Shown piece after piece: positions 45,477 through 53,935 of a stretch of 64,000 nucleotides of DNA. Both the position numbers and the translations under genes were made by a program. Each line of letters begins with the position of its first letter. The stretch's first letter is position 1. Under the pieces are notes generated by a model. That model had not been told where the DNA came from. It was given only the letters and a program-made list of their open reading frames with translations, and ran no database searches. Origin of the DNA: Mesorhizobium sp. M9A.F.Ca.ET.002.03.1.2 (lineage in GTDB: Bacteria > Pseudomonadota > Alphaproteobacteria > Rhizobiales > Rhizobiaceae); NCBI RefSeq assembly GCF_003952365.1, contig NZ_CP034443.1, positions 4,643,001 through 4,707,000 on the forward strand, read 5' to 3'.

Positions 45477-45984
45477 TAATAACGATAACACTGTCTACCT
45501 CAGCCTTGGCGGCAATCTCGGCGACCCGGCAAAGTCGATGGCTGCTGCGCTGCGCATGCTGGACGCCGACGAGAACGCGCGCGTCGTCGTCGTCTCTTCG
45601 CTTTACCGCACGCCACCCTGGGGCAAGCTCGACCAGCCGCATTTTCTCAATGCGGCTGCCGAAATTTCGACTTCGCTCGCACCACATGCATTGCTCGATC
45701 TTTGTCTTGACGTCGAACGCAGACTGAAGCGGGTGCGCGAGGAACGCTGGGGCCCACGCCTGATAGACATCGATATTCTGGTGTTCGGCGATCGGATCAT
45801 CCACGAAACCGGGCTGGAAGTGCCGCATCCGCGCATGCTGGAGCGCGCCTTTGTTCTGGCGCCGCTGGCCGAGATCGCGCCCCGCCTCACCGTAGGCGGC
45901 AGAAGCGTGCCGGAGCGGCTTGCCGCTCTCGACAGCGCCGGCATCGAGCAATTGTCGTCCGGCCGGGATTGGTGGCTGGTCTAA
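45460..45984 (+). CDS. folK: HPPK, 6-hydroxymethyl-dihydropterin pyrophosphokinase
   Basis: Adds diphosphate from ATP to 6-hydroxymethyl-dihydropterin, giving the folP substrate. The 174-residue product has YLSLGGNLGDP (residues ~13), SSLYRTPPWG (~46), QPHFLNAA (~58) and RWGPRLIDIDILVFG (~92) with the metal-binding Asp pair. A TTG start overlaps folB and follows gaggtga by four bases, so its translation is probably coupled. Its stop codon abuts a two-hairpin repeat. Confidence 0.95.
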   Translation: MSGQNNNNDNTVYLSLGGNLGDPAKSMAAALRMLDADENARVVVVSSLYRTPPWGKLDQPHFLNAAAEISTSLAPHALLDLCLDVERRLKRVREERWGPRLIDIDILVFGDRIIHETGLEVPHPRMLERAFVLAPLAEIAPRLTVGGRSVPERLAALDSAGIEQLSSGRDWWLV

Positions 45985-46082
45985 TGCATGTCGCCCAGTG
46001 ACTTCGGTTTTGGGACAACGACATGCATAGAAACAAAAACCTAAAGCGCGTCGCATGAATCCGTTTCAGCGACGCGCTTTAG
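45984..46082. repeat. Two-hairpin intergenic repeat (family A), copy 2
   Basis: The reverse-oriented copy of 20012-20115: hairpin atgcatgtcg/cgacatgcat, linker aaacaaaaac, then ctaaagcgcgtcgc/gcgacgcgctttag. It begins at the last base of the folK stop codon. A further AT-rich stretch to 46180 (gctctatctgtttgtttt) looks like another rhizobial mosaic-repeat module but has no partner in this window. Confidence 0.85.
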
Positions 46083-46180
46083 AGCCGGATGCGTTCAAAT
46101 TGAACTGAGCATCCCGCTCTATCTGTTTGTTTTAGCCGCATTTCTGCGACGCCAGGTGATTCCACTTGGCTGCAAAAAGC

Positions 46181-46726
46181 TCAGCCGGAAAATCCGCCGC
46201 CGTCGAGGAACGCCTGTTCCTCCGGTGTCGTCTCGCGGCCAAGCATCCTGTTTCGATGCGGAAAGCGGCCGAAGCGCTGGATGATCTCCAGATGCTCGGC
46301 CGCATATTTCAGATAGGATTGGGCCCTGGCGGTGAAGAGGTCCATCGATGTGAGCTGATCAGCGAGATGCTCGGAATGCTCATACGGCAAATAGAGAAAA
46401 GCGCGCAGGTCTTCGTCGAGCGCCATGTCCTGGCCGGCGGCGATCGCCTTTTCGGCGAAATGCCGTGCCAGCGGGTCGGTAGCGTACATATGGCCGGTGC
46501 CGCGAAAGCAGTTTCGCGGGAATTGGTCGAGCAGGATCATCAGCGCCAGTGAGCCTTCGGCATGTTCCGACCAGTCGTCACATTCCCGCCGCGCGGCGGC
46601 GTAATGCAGGTCCAAAAACCGATTGCGGAACTCCGCGTCGAAGGCGTCATTCTTCTCGAACCATGCATCCTTCCCGGCGTCACGCCAGAATTTGGCGACT
46701 GGAACGGCTCGGCTATCCATGTCCAT
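46181..46726 (-). CDS. DUF924 family protein
   Basis: A 181-residue all-helical protein. DUF924 signatures are seen: FWRDAGKDAWFEKNDAFD near the N-terminus, ILLDQFPRNCFRGT (residues ~66-79), FLYLPYEHSEHLADQ and the C-terminal FPHRNRMLGRETTPEEQAFL. The fold is TPR-like and the function is not established. ATG 46726 follows gaggaacc. It lies 14 bases downstream of the Kef-type antiporter gene's promoter-distal end, on the same strand. Confidence 0.9.
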   Translation of the reverse strand: MDMDSRAVPVAKFWRDAGKDAWFEKNDAFDAEFRNRFLDLHYAAARRECDDWSEHAEGSLALMILLDQFPRNCFRGTGHMYATDPLARHFAEKAIAAGQDMALDEDLRAFLYLPYEHSEHLADQLTSMDLFTARAQSYLKYAAEHLEIIQRFGRFPHRNRMLGRETTPEEQAFLDGGGFSG

Positions 46727-46740
46727 CAATGGTTCCTCGA

Positions 46741-48576
46741 TCAGTCCGCAGACTCGGATTTATGCAGCACGCCGGCGGTCTCTTCGTTGAGCGCCTGGCC
46801 GGTGCGGCGTGGCGGGGTGAGCGGTGTCGGGATGGGCGTGCCGATGTTGCCCTTCAGGAAGCGTTGTCCGGCGCGAATGCCTTCAGCGAGCTGCATTTCG
46901 AAGCGGGCGGAGTCGCGGCGCCGGACGTCCTCGATCACTTCGGCGACCTCTTCCGGGTCGATGCCCAGGGCTTCGAGGGTGGAACCGCCGAAAACGAGGG
47001 CTGATTCGAAGGTTTCCCGGAGCTGGAAATCGACGCCCGCACGAATCAATTGCAGCGCGGTGCCGCGATCGAAGGCTCTTGCCAGCACCGTGAGCAAGGG
47101 AAACTCCCCCTTGATGAGTTCGGCAATGCGGATGGCGACATCGGCCTTGTCGACGCATATGAGCACGGCGCGCGCGCGGCCGGCACCTGCGGCATGGAGA
47201 ATGTCCAGCCGCGTGCCGTCGCCATAGTAGACCTTGAAGCCGAAATCGGCGGCCGCCTGGATCATTTCGACGTCATTGTCGATGATCGAGACATCGATCC
47301 CGCGCAACAGCAGAGGCTGGCTGGCGATCTGGCCGAACCGGCCGAAACCGATGATCAGCACGCTGCCGGAAAGGCCATCGGCGACGTCGACGCCTTCGAG
47401 CGACTGCTCGTCGCGCGGGGTGAGATATCGCAGCGCTACGATGGCCAGCGGCGTCAGCACCATGGAGATTATGACGATCGCCGTCAGTGTCGCATTGGCC
47501 TGGCTGTCGATGATGCCGACCGCCGCTGCCGCGGAATAGAGAACGAAGGCGAATTCGCCGCCTTGCGCCATGAAGACGGCGCGCTCAAGCGCTTCGCGAT
47601 GGCCGGTCTTGAGGATGCGGGCGACGAGATAGATGCCGAACGCCTTTATCGCCATGTAGGCGACGACGTAGACGGCGACGAGCCGCCAGTTCTCGACGAC
47701 CACGCGCAGGTCGAGCGACATGCCGACCGCGAGGAAGAACAGCCCGAGCAGGACACCGCGGAACGGTTCGACGTCGGCCTCCAGCTGATGGCGGAAGGTG
47801 GATTCCGACAACAGCACGCCGGCCAGGAAAGCGCCCATCGCCATCGACAGGCCGCTGAGCTGCATGGCAAGCGCCGATCCCAGAACGACCAGAAGGGCGG
47901 CCGCGGTCATTACCTCGCGGGCGCGGGCATCCGCCAGGATGCGGAAGAACGGATTGAGCAGATAACGCCCGGCCAGCACCAGCCCGACGATGGCGGCAAG
48001 GCCGATGCCCACTTCCGTCAGCCGGTCCGACAGGCTCATGTCGCCACCGCCCGGCGCCAGGAAGGCGATGAGGGCCAGCAGCGGCACGATTGCCAGATCC
48101 TCGAGCAGCAGGATGGAGACGATGCGCTGGCCTTTGGGCGCCGCGATCTCGCCGCGTTCCTCCAGAAGCTGCATGACGATCGCCGTCGAGGTCAGCACGA
48201 AGCCGGCGCCGGCGACGAAGGATTGCGAGATCGGAAAACCGCCCGCCAGTCCGACGCCGGTCAGCAACAGCGCACACACGCCGACCTGCAATGCCCCAAG
48301 GCCAAAGATCTCTCGCCTGAGGCCCCATAGCCGTGACGGCTGCATCTCCAGCCCGATGATGAACAGGAACATGACGACGCCGAGCTCGGCGACATGAAGA
48401 ATGGCTTCCGATTCGGAGAAGATGCCGATGCCGAACGGGCCGATCACAACGCCGGCCGCCAGATAGCCGAGGATGGAGCCGAGCCCCATGCGCTTGAAGA
48501 TCGGCACGGCGACAACACCTGCGGCGAGCAGCGCCACCACGTGGATAAGATCGCTGCCCGCTGCCTCTGCCGCCAT
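46741..48576 (-). CDS. Kef-type (CPA2) cation/proton antiporter with RCK domain
   Basis: A 611-residue protein. Residues ~1-380 form twelve or so membrane helices of the Na_H_Exchanger fold (LGYLAAGVVIGPFGIG, GLEMQPSRLWGLRR, LLLEDLAIVPLLAL with the transport Asp). Residues ~405-520 form a TrkA-N/RCK domain (VLIIGFGRFGQIASQPLL, YYGDGTRLDILHAAGA). The relatives KefB/KefC export potassium with glutathione control; this one may do the same, but no KefF/KefG partner is adjacent. The C-terminal tail (~560-611) is low complexity. Confidence 0.92.
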   Translation of the reverse strand: MAAEAAGSDLIHVVALLAAGVVAVPIFKRMGLGSILGYLAAGVVIGPFGIGIFSESEAILHVAELGVVMFLFIIGLEMQPSRLWGLRREIFGLGALQVGVCALLLTGVGLAGGFPISQSFVAGAGFVLTSTAIVMQLLEERGEIAAPKGQRIVSILLLEDLAIVPLLALIAFLAPGGGDMSLSDRLTEVGIGLAAIVGLVLAGRYLLNPFFRILADARAREVMTAAALLVVLGSALAMQLSGLSMAMGAFLAGVLLSESTFRHQLEADVEPFRGVLLGLFFLAVGMSLDLRVVVENWRLVAVYVVAYMAIKAFGIYLVARILKTGHREALERAVFMAQGGEFAFVLYSAAAAVGIIDSQANATLTAIVIISMVLTPLAIVALRYLTPRDEQSLEGVDVADGLSGSVLIIGFGRFGQIASQPLLLRGIDVSIIDNDVEMIQAAADFGFKVYYGDGTRLDILHAAGAGRARAVLICVDKADVAIRIAELIKGEFPLLTVLARAFDRGTALQLIRAGVDFQLRETFESALVFGGSTLEALGIDPEEVAEVIEDVRRRDSARFEMQLAEGIRAGQRFLKGNIGTPIPTPLTPPRRTGQALNEETAGVLHKSESAD

Positions 48577-48828
48577 GCCTGCCGTTCCGTTCTTTTTAGC
48601 GACCGCTGCACGTGCTGCGGCATCAAGCGGCCAAGATAGGGGCTTCGGCGGAGATCGAACAGTCCGAATCCGGAAACCGGTGCAGCAGTGTTGCGGGCGC
48701 GCTCCACAACTTTGTGGACCCGCCGCGTTGCGTGTTGCTGCAATCAGGCGCTAAGGACGCGCGGCTTTGGCCATCGAAGGGCGGGCGACGATCAAGTCGG
48801 CCGTCTTTTTTTGAGGGAGACAACTGAC

Positions 48829-49095
48829 ATGAAGGCGTTTTTGCTTGTTGCCGTTGGCATCGCGGCACTTGCCGGTTCGGCCTGTTCGAAGGCGCCGGAA
48901 TGCACGGCCGAAATGCTGGCCAAGAAGGCTCAGGACATGACTGCAGCCCTTCAGGAGGTGATTGCAAAGGATCCGGCCAAGGCAGCCGATCTCACCACCA
49001 AGGTCCAGGCGGTCACAACCAAATATCAGGGCACCACGACGGCCGACGAGGCCTGCAAGGCCTATGACGAGCTGACTGCCGCCATCAAGAGCTGA
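48829..49095 (+). CDS. Small exported (possible lipoprotein) hypothetical protein
   Basis: An 88-residue protein with an N-terminal signal MKAFLLVAVGIAALAGSACS. The cysteine at residue 19 follows G-S-A, a weak lipobox. The mature part is helical, with a second and third cysteine (ECTAE and DEACKAYDEL). A gaggga site precedes ATG 48829, and a strong terminator follows. It stands alone between the antiporter (divergent) and another exported protein (convergent). Function unknown. Confidence 0.8.
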   Translation: MKAFLLVAVGIAALAGSACSKAPECTAEMLAKKAQDMTAALQEVIAKDPAKAADLTTKVQAVTTKYQGTTTADEACKAYDELTAAIKS

Positions 49096-49114
49096 CCACC
49101 GACTTGAGGTTTGC

Positions 49115-49145
49115 AAAAAGCGGCGGCCGTGGTTGCCGCTTTTTT
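49115..49145. terminator. Rho-independent terminator between convergent genes
   Basis: aaaaagcggc and gccgctttttt pair around a ten-base loop. It has a T-run on both strands, serving the small exported protein (plus) and the gene ending at 49184 (minus). Confidence 0.9.
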
Positions 49146-49183
49146 GAGCTCCGCACGTCCATTTGGACGCGCACAATGGTCGC

Positions 49184-49738
49184 TCAGTTCGGCGCGATGG
49201 AGCCGACTTGGAGCGTATCGACCCGCTTCAGCTTCATGCCGATGACCGGCACCAATTGCTGGTCGACGCGCACCGCAACAGTCACCGTCATCGAATTGTC
49301 GTTGGGGACAAGAGCCTGCATGACGCCGCGCAACTGGTTGCGGTTGATGGTGAAGACGACCTTGTTGGCATCGACCACGTTGCCGCCGACGATGTCGAGA
49401 CCGGAACCGGCGGCGCCGCCCATGAAGCTGCCCCTGTAGCCCTCGCGGCCCTTGTGCTGGATCGTCGCCGACATCTGCTGGGTGAACATCCCGACCCGGC
49501 AACCGCCGTCGAGCGACATGCCGATCTTGCCTTCAGGCGTCGAACCGGTGAAATTGCAGGTGAATTTCGTGCCCTTGTATTTGCCGGCGACGATTTCCCC
49601 CGGGCCGACCCATTTGCCTTCCACCGATTGAAAGAACCTCTTGTCCCGTTCCGCTGCAAAGGTCTTTTCGACCAGGCCGACAGTTGTTGAAACCACGACC
49701 GCCATGGGCAGGACGCTAGACAAGATCACGCTTTTCAT
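49184..49738 (-). CDS. Exported hypothetical protein
   Basis: A 184-residue protein with a signal peptide (MKSVILSSVLPMAVVVSTTV, cleavage near residue 28). The mature protein is strand-rich, with VEGKWVGPGEIVAGKYKGTKFTC (positions ~40-63), two cysteines in the first half (FTCNF and GGCRVGMF) and a C-terminal VRVDQQLVPVIGMKLKRV. A lipocalin-like or barrel fold is possible but unproven. ATG 49738 is chosen; a GTG nine bases earlier is possible. Confidence 0.8.
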   Translation of the reverse strand: MKSVILSSVLPMAVVVSTTVGLVEKTFAAERDKRFFQSVEGKWVGPGEIVAGKYKGTKFTCNFTGSTPEGKIGMSLDGGCRVGMFTQQMSATIQHKGREGYRGSFMGGAAGSGLDIVGGNVVDANKVVFTINRNQLRGVMQALVPNDNSMTVTVAVRVDQQLVPVIGMKLKRVDTLQVGSIAPN

Positions 49739-49835
49739 CGACGACACCCGGCAACAAAGAGACTGGTTTTGAGCACGTCCGAACCATGAACAAGATTGGT
49801 TAATGCTTCGTCACCGCCTGGCGCGTGACCCGGAA

Positions 49836-49925
49836 ATCGGAATCGATTTGCGCTGAGGATCGTGCGTAAAATCGGCGTGCTGCAGCGTCCTTTGCGTGCC
49901 CCAGCACTCGCGCCCCAGGGCGATT
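49836..49925 (+). repeat. Family B intergenic repeat, copy 3
   Basis: Starts tcggaatcgatttgcgctg and continues through gtgcgtaaaat and gtgctgcagcgtcctttgcg, in the same order as the copies at 40499-40606 (reverse) and 44989-45100. The end is more diverged than in copy 2. It abuts the stop of the YcjF-like gene. Confidence 0.65.
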
Positions 49926-49926
49926 G

Positions 49927-51015
49927 TCATGTATCGGAAGCGGATGTTTCCTTCTGCTTCTTTGTTGCGAACGATGTCAGCGCTGACAGGAAATCGCCCA
50001 TTCCGGGCCGTCTCGCGGCGCTGAAGGGCAGGGGCCTTGCGGTCTCCATCGCAGCGATGCCGATGCGCGCCGTCATCATGCCGTTGACGACGCCTTCGCC
50101 AAGCTTTGCCGAGAGCCGAGCGGCAAGGCCATGGCCGACGATCTGCTGAACGAAGCTGTCGCCGACGGCGATCGAGCCGGTCACCGCCAGATGGGCGAGA
50201 ACGCTGCGCGCCAGCCGGAAGAATCCCAGCGTGCCCGGCCGGCCGCCATAAAGCTCCGACAGGCGGCGAATCAGCCGGCCGGCTTCGAACACGACATAGG
50301 CGACGTCGACCAGAGCGCGAGGGCTGACCGCTGTCACGAGCGACACACGCTTTGCCGCTTCGAGGATCATCACCTTGGCGCGCGCATCGAGGGGGCCGAG
50401 GATTTCGGTCTCGGCCAGGCGCACCAGATTGCCGCCGTCGATGATCTCGTCGCGCAATTCAGCCAGCGAGCGTCTGCCGGCCGCGGTCTCGGGCTTGGCC
50501 GCGACAAAGGCGGAGAGTTCGTCGATCACGGCCCGTGCGGCCTTCGGGTCGTCGCGGGCGATGGCGTCGAGTGCCTGTTTCTGCAGCTTCTCGACCTCGG
50601 CGAGGCGGGCGATCGCCAGGACCTCGCGGACAAGGATGACCAGAAGCGCCAGCACCGCGATCACGGCCATCGCGGCGGCCAGCCAGCCAAGCCATTCGGA
50701 GCGCGCGAACAGATCGCGAATCAGCTGGTCGGTCCAAAGGCCGACGGCCAGCGAAACCAGAACGCCCAATGCGCCGAAAAACAGACTGCCTGATATCGAA
50801 CGCTTCCGCGGCGCGGTCGCCGGCGGCGGTTCGGCGGCGACGATGTCGGGCTCGTCGAAGACGTCGATCTCGGCGGGCACGACGACCGAGACATCCGTCT
50901 TCACCGCACGTGGCTTTCGCGCCGACGGGGCGTCGGGCTGGCGAAAGGCGGCCTGGTCCTTTGGCGGGACTTCCGGCTCGATGCGAAATGCTGCCGGCTT
51001 GCGGGGCGCGGTCAT
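49927..51015 (-). CDS. YcjF/TIGR01620-family inner membrane protein
   Basis: A 362-residue protein. The first ~70 residues are charged and disordered, two membrane helices follow (SGSLFFGALGVLVSLAVGLW and WLAAAMAVIAVLALLVILV), then a helical C-terminal domain with ELRDEIIDGGNLVRLAE, VSPRALVDVAYVVFEAGRLIRRL and LYGGRPGTLGFFRLARSVLAHLAVTG. The GGRPG motif is typical of DUF697. Its start overlaps the YcjX stop (ATGA), the usual YcjX-YcjF pairing, whose role (stress-linked GTPase complex) is not settled. Confidence 0.9.
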   Translation of the reverse strand: MTAPRKPAAFRIEPEVPPKDQAAFRQPDAPSARKPRAVKTDVSVVVPAEIDVFDEPDIVAAEPPPATAPRKRSISGSLFFGALGVLVSLAVGLWTDQLIRDLFARSEWLGWLAAAMAVIAVLALLVILVREVLAIARLAEVEKLQKQALDAIARDDPKAARAVIDELSAFVAAKPETAAGRRSLAELRDEIIDGGNLVRLAETEILGPLDARAKVMILEAAKRVSLVTAVSPRALVDVAYVVFEAGRLIRRLSELYGGRPGTLGFFRLARSVLAHLAVTGSIAVGDSFVQQIVGHGLAARLSAKLGEGVVNGMMTARIGIAAMETARPLPFSAARRPGMGDFLSALTSFATKKQKETSASDT

Positions 51016-52490
51016 GCCAGATGATCTCCGATCAGGAACTGCAGGGCGCGGTCGAGCCTGATATGCGGTAGCGACAGCGTGACGCCTTCAGCGGTGCGTT
51101 CGAGTTTTGGCGGGCGAAAACGCACGAAGCGGATCGCCGGATCTTCATTGCTCTGGCGATGGTCCGGGCCAGAAACGTCGAACACTGCATCAATTTTCTC
51201 CGGTAAATCACCGGGAAATATCGCCGTTTCGGTATTTCCATCGAATGTTTCGCCGTTGATCCTTTCGCCTTTCAACGGTGTGCCGATGATGACCGGCAGT
51301 GTCTCACGGCCCTGCTTGACCGTGCCTTCCCGGGTCGCGCGCACGGCCGCCAGGGCGACCACATCAACATCGGCGCCGGTGAAATTCGCCCGCGCCATGG
51401 CACGGTCGGCAAGCCGCCGCACGATCGCCTGCAGCCGGTCGTGGCTTTCGTGGTGCAGATGGTCCGCCTTTGTCGCCGCCACCAGTATGCGGTCGATGCG
51501 CCTTGAAAAAAAGTCAGTCAGGAAGTTGCCGCGGCCGGGGCGGAAACAGGCGAGGATTTCGGTCACCGCACGTTCGAGATCGGCCATCGCGCCGGGGCCT
51601 GCGTTCAGGGCCTGCAGAGCGTCGATCAGCACGATCTGACGGTCGAGGCGCGTGACGTGTTCGCGGAAGAACGGCTTGACGACATGCGTCTTGTAGGCCT
51701 CGTAGCGCCGCTCCATCATTGCTTGCAGCGACCCGGAACGCGCCCGCCGTTCACTCAGGCCTGGAAAGGGCGCGAAAGTCAGTGCTGGTGAGCCCTCAAG
51801 ATCGCCGGGCATGAGGAAACGGCCGGGCGGCAAGGTCGAAAGTGCCCGCTCGTCGAGCTTGCATGCCTTGAGATAGGCGGCGAAGCTCTCGGCGAGGCGG
51901 CGCGCCGCCATCTCGTCGGCGTCCGCATTCGGGTCGACCGCGGCGGAGAGCGCGCGCCATTCCTGCGAAAGGTCGACGCGCACCGGCAGCACGGCCATCT
52001 CGAAGGCTTCGCGAGAGAAATCGGCATAGGATTTGCCGAGCAGCGGCAGGTCGAGCAGCCATTCGCCGGGATAGTCGACGATGTCGACCGACAATCTGCC
52101 TGATGAAAACATGCGGCTCCAGCCGGAGGCCGATTCATATTCGATGGTGAGCCTCAGCTCGGAAATGGCACGTGTCGAATCCGGCCAGAGGCGGTCGTCG
52201 ACCAAGGCCGCGACGTGATCCTCGTACTGGAATCGCGGTACGGCGTCATCCGGCTGCTCTTCGAGGAAGGCGCGGGCGATGCGTCCCGATTTCTGCGCCT
52301 CGAACAGCGGCAAACGCCCGCCATGGATCAGATTGTGGACGAAGGCCGATATGAACACCGTCTTGCCTGCGCGGGAAAGGCCGGTGACACCCAGCCGCAG
52401 CGATGGCGAGAAAAGCCCTGTAGCGCGCCCCGACAGCGTATCCAGGGCAATCTTCGCCTCGTCGGTTAAAGTGGTCAGCGACGATGCCAA
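51012..52490 (-). CDS. YcjX-family P-loop NTPase
   Basis: A 492-residue protein: LRLGVTGLSRAGKTVFISA (Walker A, residues ~30-48), DIVDYPGEWLLDLPLL (~135), FPGLSERRARSGS and LVAATKADHLHHESHD-like ILVAATKADHLHHE (~340) for nucleotide specificity. YcjX is predicted to be a GTPase-like partner of YcjF. The start is read as TTG 52490 (reading MASSLTTLTDEAK, after gagaga), the family N-terminus. A longer in-frame start at 52580 would run into a palindromic repeat, which argues against it. Confidence 0.88.
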   Translation of the reverse strand: MASSLTTLTDEAKIALDTLSGRATGLFSPSLRLGVTGLSRAGKTVFISAFVHNLIHGGRLPLFEAQKSGRIARAFLEEQPDDAVPRFQYEDHVAALVDDRLWPDSTRAISELRLTIEYESASGWSRMFSSGRLSVDIVDYPGEWLLDLPLLGKSYADFSREAFEMAVLPVRVDLSQEWRALSAAVDPNADADEMAARRLAESFAAYLKACKLDERALSTLPPGRFLMPGDLEGSPALTFAPFPGLSERRARSGSLQAMMERRYEAYKTHVVKPFFREHVTRLDRQIVLIDALQALNAGPGAMADLERAVTEILACFRPGRGNFLTDFFSRRIDRILVAATKADHLHHESHDRLQAIVRRLADRAMARANFTGADVDVVALAAVRATREGTVKQGRETLPVIIGTPLKGERINGETFDGNTETAIFPGDLPEKIDAVFDVSGPDHRQSNEDPAIRFVRFRPPKLERTAEGVTLSLPHIRLDRALQFLIGDHLA

Positions 52491-52538
52491 ATCAATTCTC
52501 TCGGGGCTTCGGTACGCTCCGATATAGACGCTGCCGCC

Positions 52539-52609
52539 TAGTGTGGCGAATCCGAAATTCGCGGTACCTTGGAGCAGCACAGTGAGCGAATTTCGGATTC
52601 GTCACACTA
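52539..52609. repeat. Family C palindromic repeat, copy 1
   Basis: The arms tagtgtggcgaatccgaaat (from 52539) and its complement ending at 52609 (attcgtcacacta) match over 24 bases with one mismatch. The ~23-base loop contains gtaccttggagcagcac. A second copy lies at 54872-54940. It is upstream of the YcjX start and may fold in its leader. Confidence 0.88.
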
Positions 52610-52654
52610 CCAAACCATTGATTCTAGTGTGGTTTTTGATTTTAGATGGCGACT

Positions 52655-53158
52655 TCATAGATCGGCAGGCGTCAGGAAGGCTTCGAGATAGCCGGTGCCT
52701 TGCGCAGCATCGGCAAGACTGCCGGGAAACCGGACGACCGCAAGGCCGGAGGCCGGGAAGCCGTAGTTCAGCATCCCCCTGGCAGTCTCGTCGCCGTGGC
52801 CCGAAAGCGCAATGGCGAGATCTTCTGTCATCGGGTTGTGGCCGATGACGAGCAGCGAGCCTGACCCGCCATTGCCGCGGATGAGGTTGAGATAGCTGGC
52901 AGCATCCTCGCTGTAGAGCGTATCCAGGAACAGGACCCGGCCTGTATCGGTGTGGCCGGCCAGACCTTCCAGCGTTTGGCGCGCCCGTTTTGCGTTGGAG
53001 CAAAGGGTGAGGTCCGGAATGTAGCTGCGGGTCCGCATGGCCGCGCCGATCGTTTCGGCGTCGGCTAGACCGGATGCGTCGAGCGGACGATCGAAATCGC
53101 GTACGCCCGGCAGGGCCCATCCGGCCTTCGCATGCCTCAGCAGATAAAGCTTGCTCAC
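52655..53158 (-). CDS. SixA-like histidine phosphatase
   Basis: A 167-residue phosphoglycerate-mutase-fold phosphatase. LYLLRHAKAGW (residues ~4-14) holds the catalytic His and Arg-His pair, RDFDRPLDASGLADAE the second part, and LLVIGHNPMTEDLA (~104) the second catalytic His. SixA removes phosphate from HPt histidines in phosphorelays, but many relatives act on other substrates. GTG 53158 follows aggggcc; an in-frame GTG at 53182 is an alternative. Single gene. Confidence 0.85.
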   Translation of the reverse strand: MSKLYLLRHAKAGWALPGVRDFDRPLDASGLADAETIGAAMRTRSYIPDLTLCSNAKRARQTLEGLAGHTDTGRVLFLDTLYSEDAASYLNLIRGNGGSGSLLVIGHNPMTEDLAIALSGHGDETARGMLNYGFPASGLAVVRFPGSLADAAQGTGYLEAFLTPADL

Positions 53159-53360
53159 CGGCCCCTCGCTTGTGCCAAACACCGAAACTCGTCAAAAGGC
53201 GCCGCAGGATTAGCCATGAGAAAGGCCTTGTGCACAATGGCCGGCACTCTTCAAGCTCAACGAATCATACACGAATCCGGTTGTGCCCTTCATGCAAAAG
53301 ACGTTGACAGTATCCTTCGGCCCGACATTAACAATTGCGTGAAACTGTCACCGATTACGC

Positions 53361-53389
53361 TTGTGCAGCATTCGCTCCGCGAATATATA
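53361..53389 (+). promoter_or_regulatory. Candidate sigma-70 promoter of dksA
   Basis: TTGTGC (53361-53366), a 17-base spacer, then TATATA (53384-53389). Transcription would start near 53396, about 27 bases before the dksA ATG. A perfect TTGACA also lies at 53304-53309 but has no good -10. Confidence 0.45.
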
Positions 53390-53422
53390 GGCGCCAAATT
53401 TGGGGCTGTTTGGGTGAGTCGA

Positions 53423-53839
53423 ATGAACGACATCGTTACCGCCGATTACGTACCCTCCGAAGACGAGCCGTTCATGAACGAGCGGCAGAAATCCTACTTT
53501 CGCTTAAAGCTCGTCACCTGGAAGAACGACATACTGCGCGAAGCGCGCGAAACTCTCGAAATCCTTCAGCAAGAAAACGCTAACCATCCCGATCTCGCCG
53601 ATCGCGCCTCTTCGGAAACCGACCGCGCCATCGAACTTCGCGCCCGCGATCGCCAGCGAAAACTCATTTCAAAGATCGATTCCGCGCTCCAGCGCCTCGA
53701 CGAAGGCACTTACGGCTATTGTGAGGAAACCGGCGAGCCCATCGCGCTGAAGCGGCTCGATGCGCGTCCGATCGCGACCTTGTCGATCGAGGCGCAGGAG
53801 CGCCACGAGCGCCGCGAGAAGGTCTACCGCGACGACTGA
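53423..53839 (+). CDS. dksA: DksA-family transcription factor, zinc-free type
   Basis: Binds RNA polymerase through the secondary channel and works with ppGpp in the stringent response. The 138-residue product has MNERQKSYFRLKLVTWKNDI, the coiled coil with the tip NHPDLADRASSETDRA (residues ~53-68: the DxxDxA region is present) and RARDRQRKLISKID. The zinc finger is degenerate: Cys100, Thr103, Ser121 and Ala124 instead of four cysteines, spaced CxxT-17-SxxA as in zinc-independent DksA proteins. ATG 53423; upstream in-frame extension is unsupported. Confidence 0.94.
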   Translation: MNDIVTADYVPSEDEPFMNERQKSYFRLKLVTWKNDILREARETLEILQQENANHPDLADRASSETDRAIELRARDRQRKLISKIDSALQRLDEGTYGYCEETGEPIALKRLDARPIATLSIEAQERHERREKVYRDD

Positions 53840-53881
53840 AGCACACGCGAAGCGTCCAAAATACAGCCTAGGAATTTTGTC

Positions 53882-53905
53882 ATGGCCGGTTGCGGCCATT
53901 TTTTT
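53882..53905 (+). terminator. Rho-independent terminator after dksA
   Basis: atggccg and cggccat form a seven-base stem around a gttg loop (53882-53899), followed by a run of T. It lies about 40 bases after the dksA stop and just before the opposing gene's end. Confidence 0.85.
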
Positions 53906-53935
53906 GTTCGATTTTGTTGACGGTTCGCCGGCCGA

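Noticed and set aside
47050..48330. A 426-codon plus-strand frame opposite the antiporter gene
   Set aside because: Composition is typical of an antisense shadow (Asp/His/Arg/Gln-rich), with no domain.
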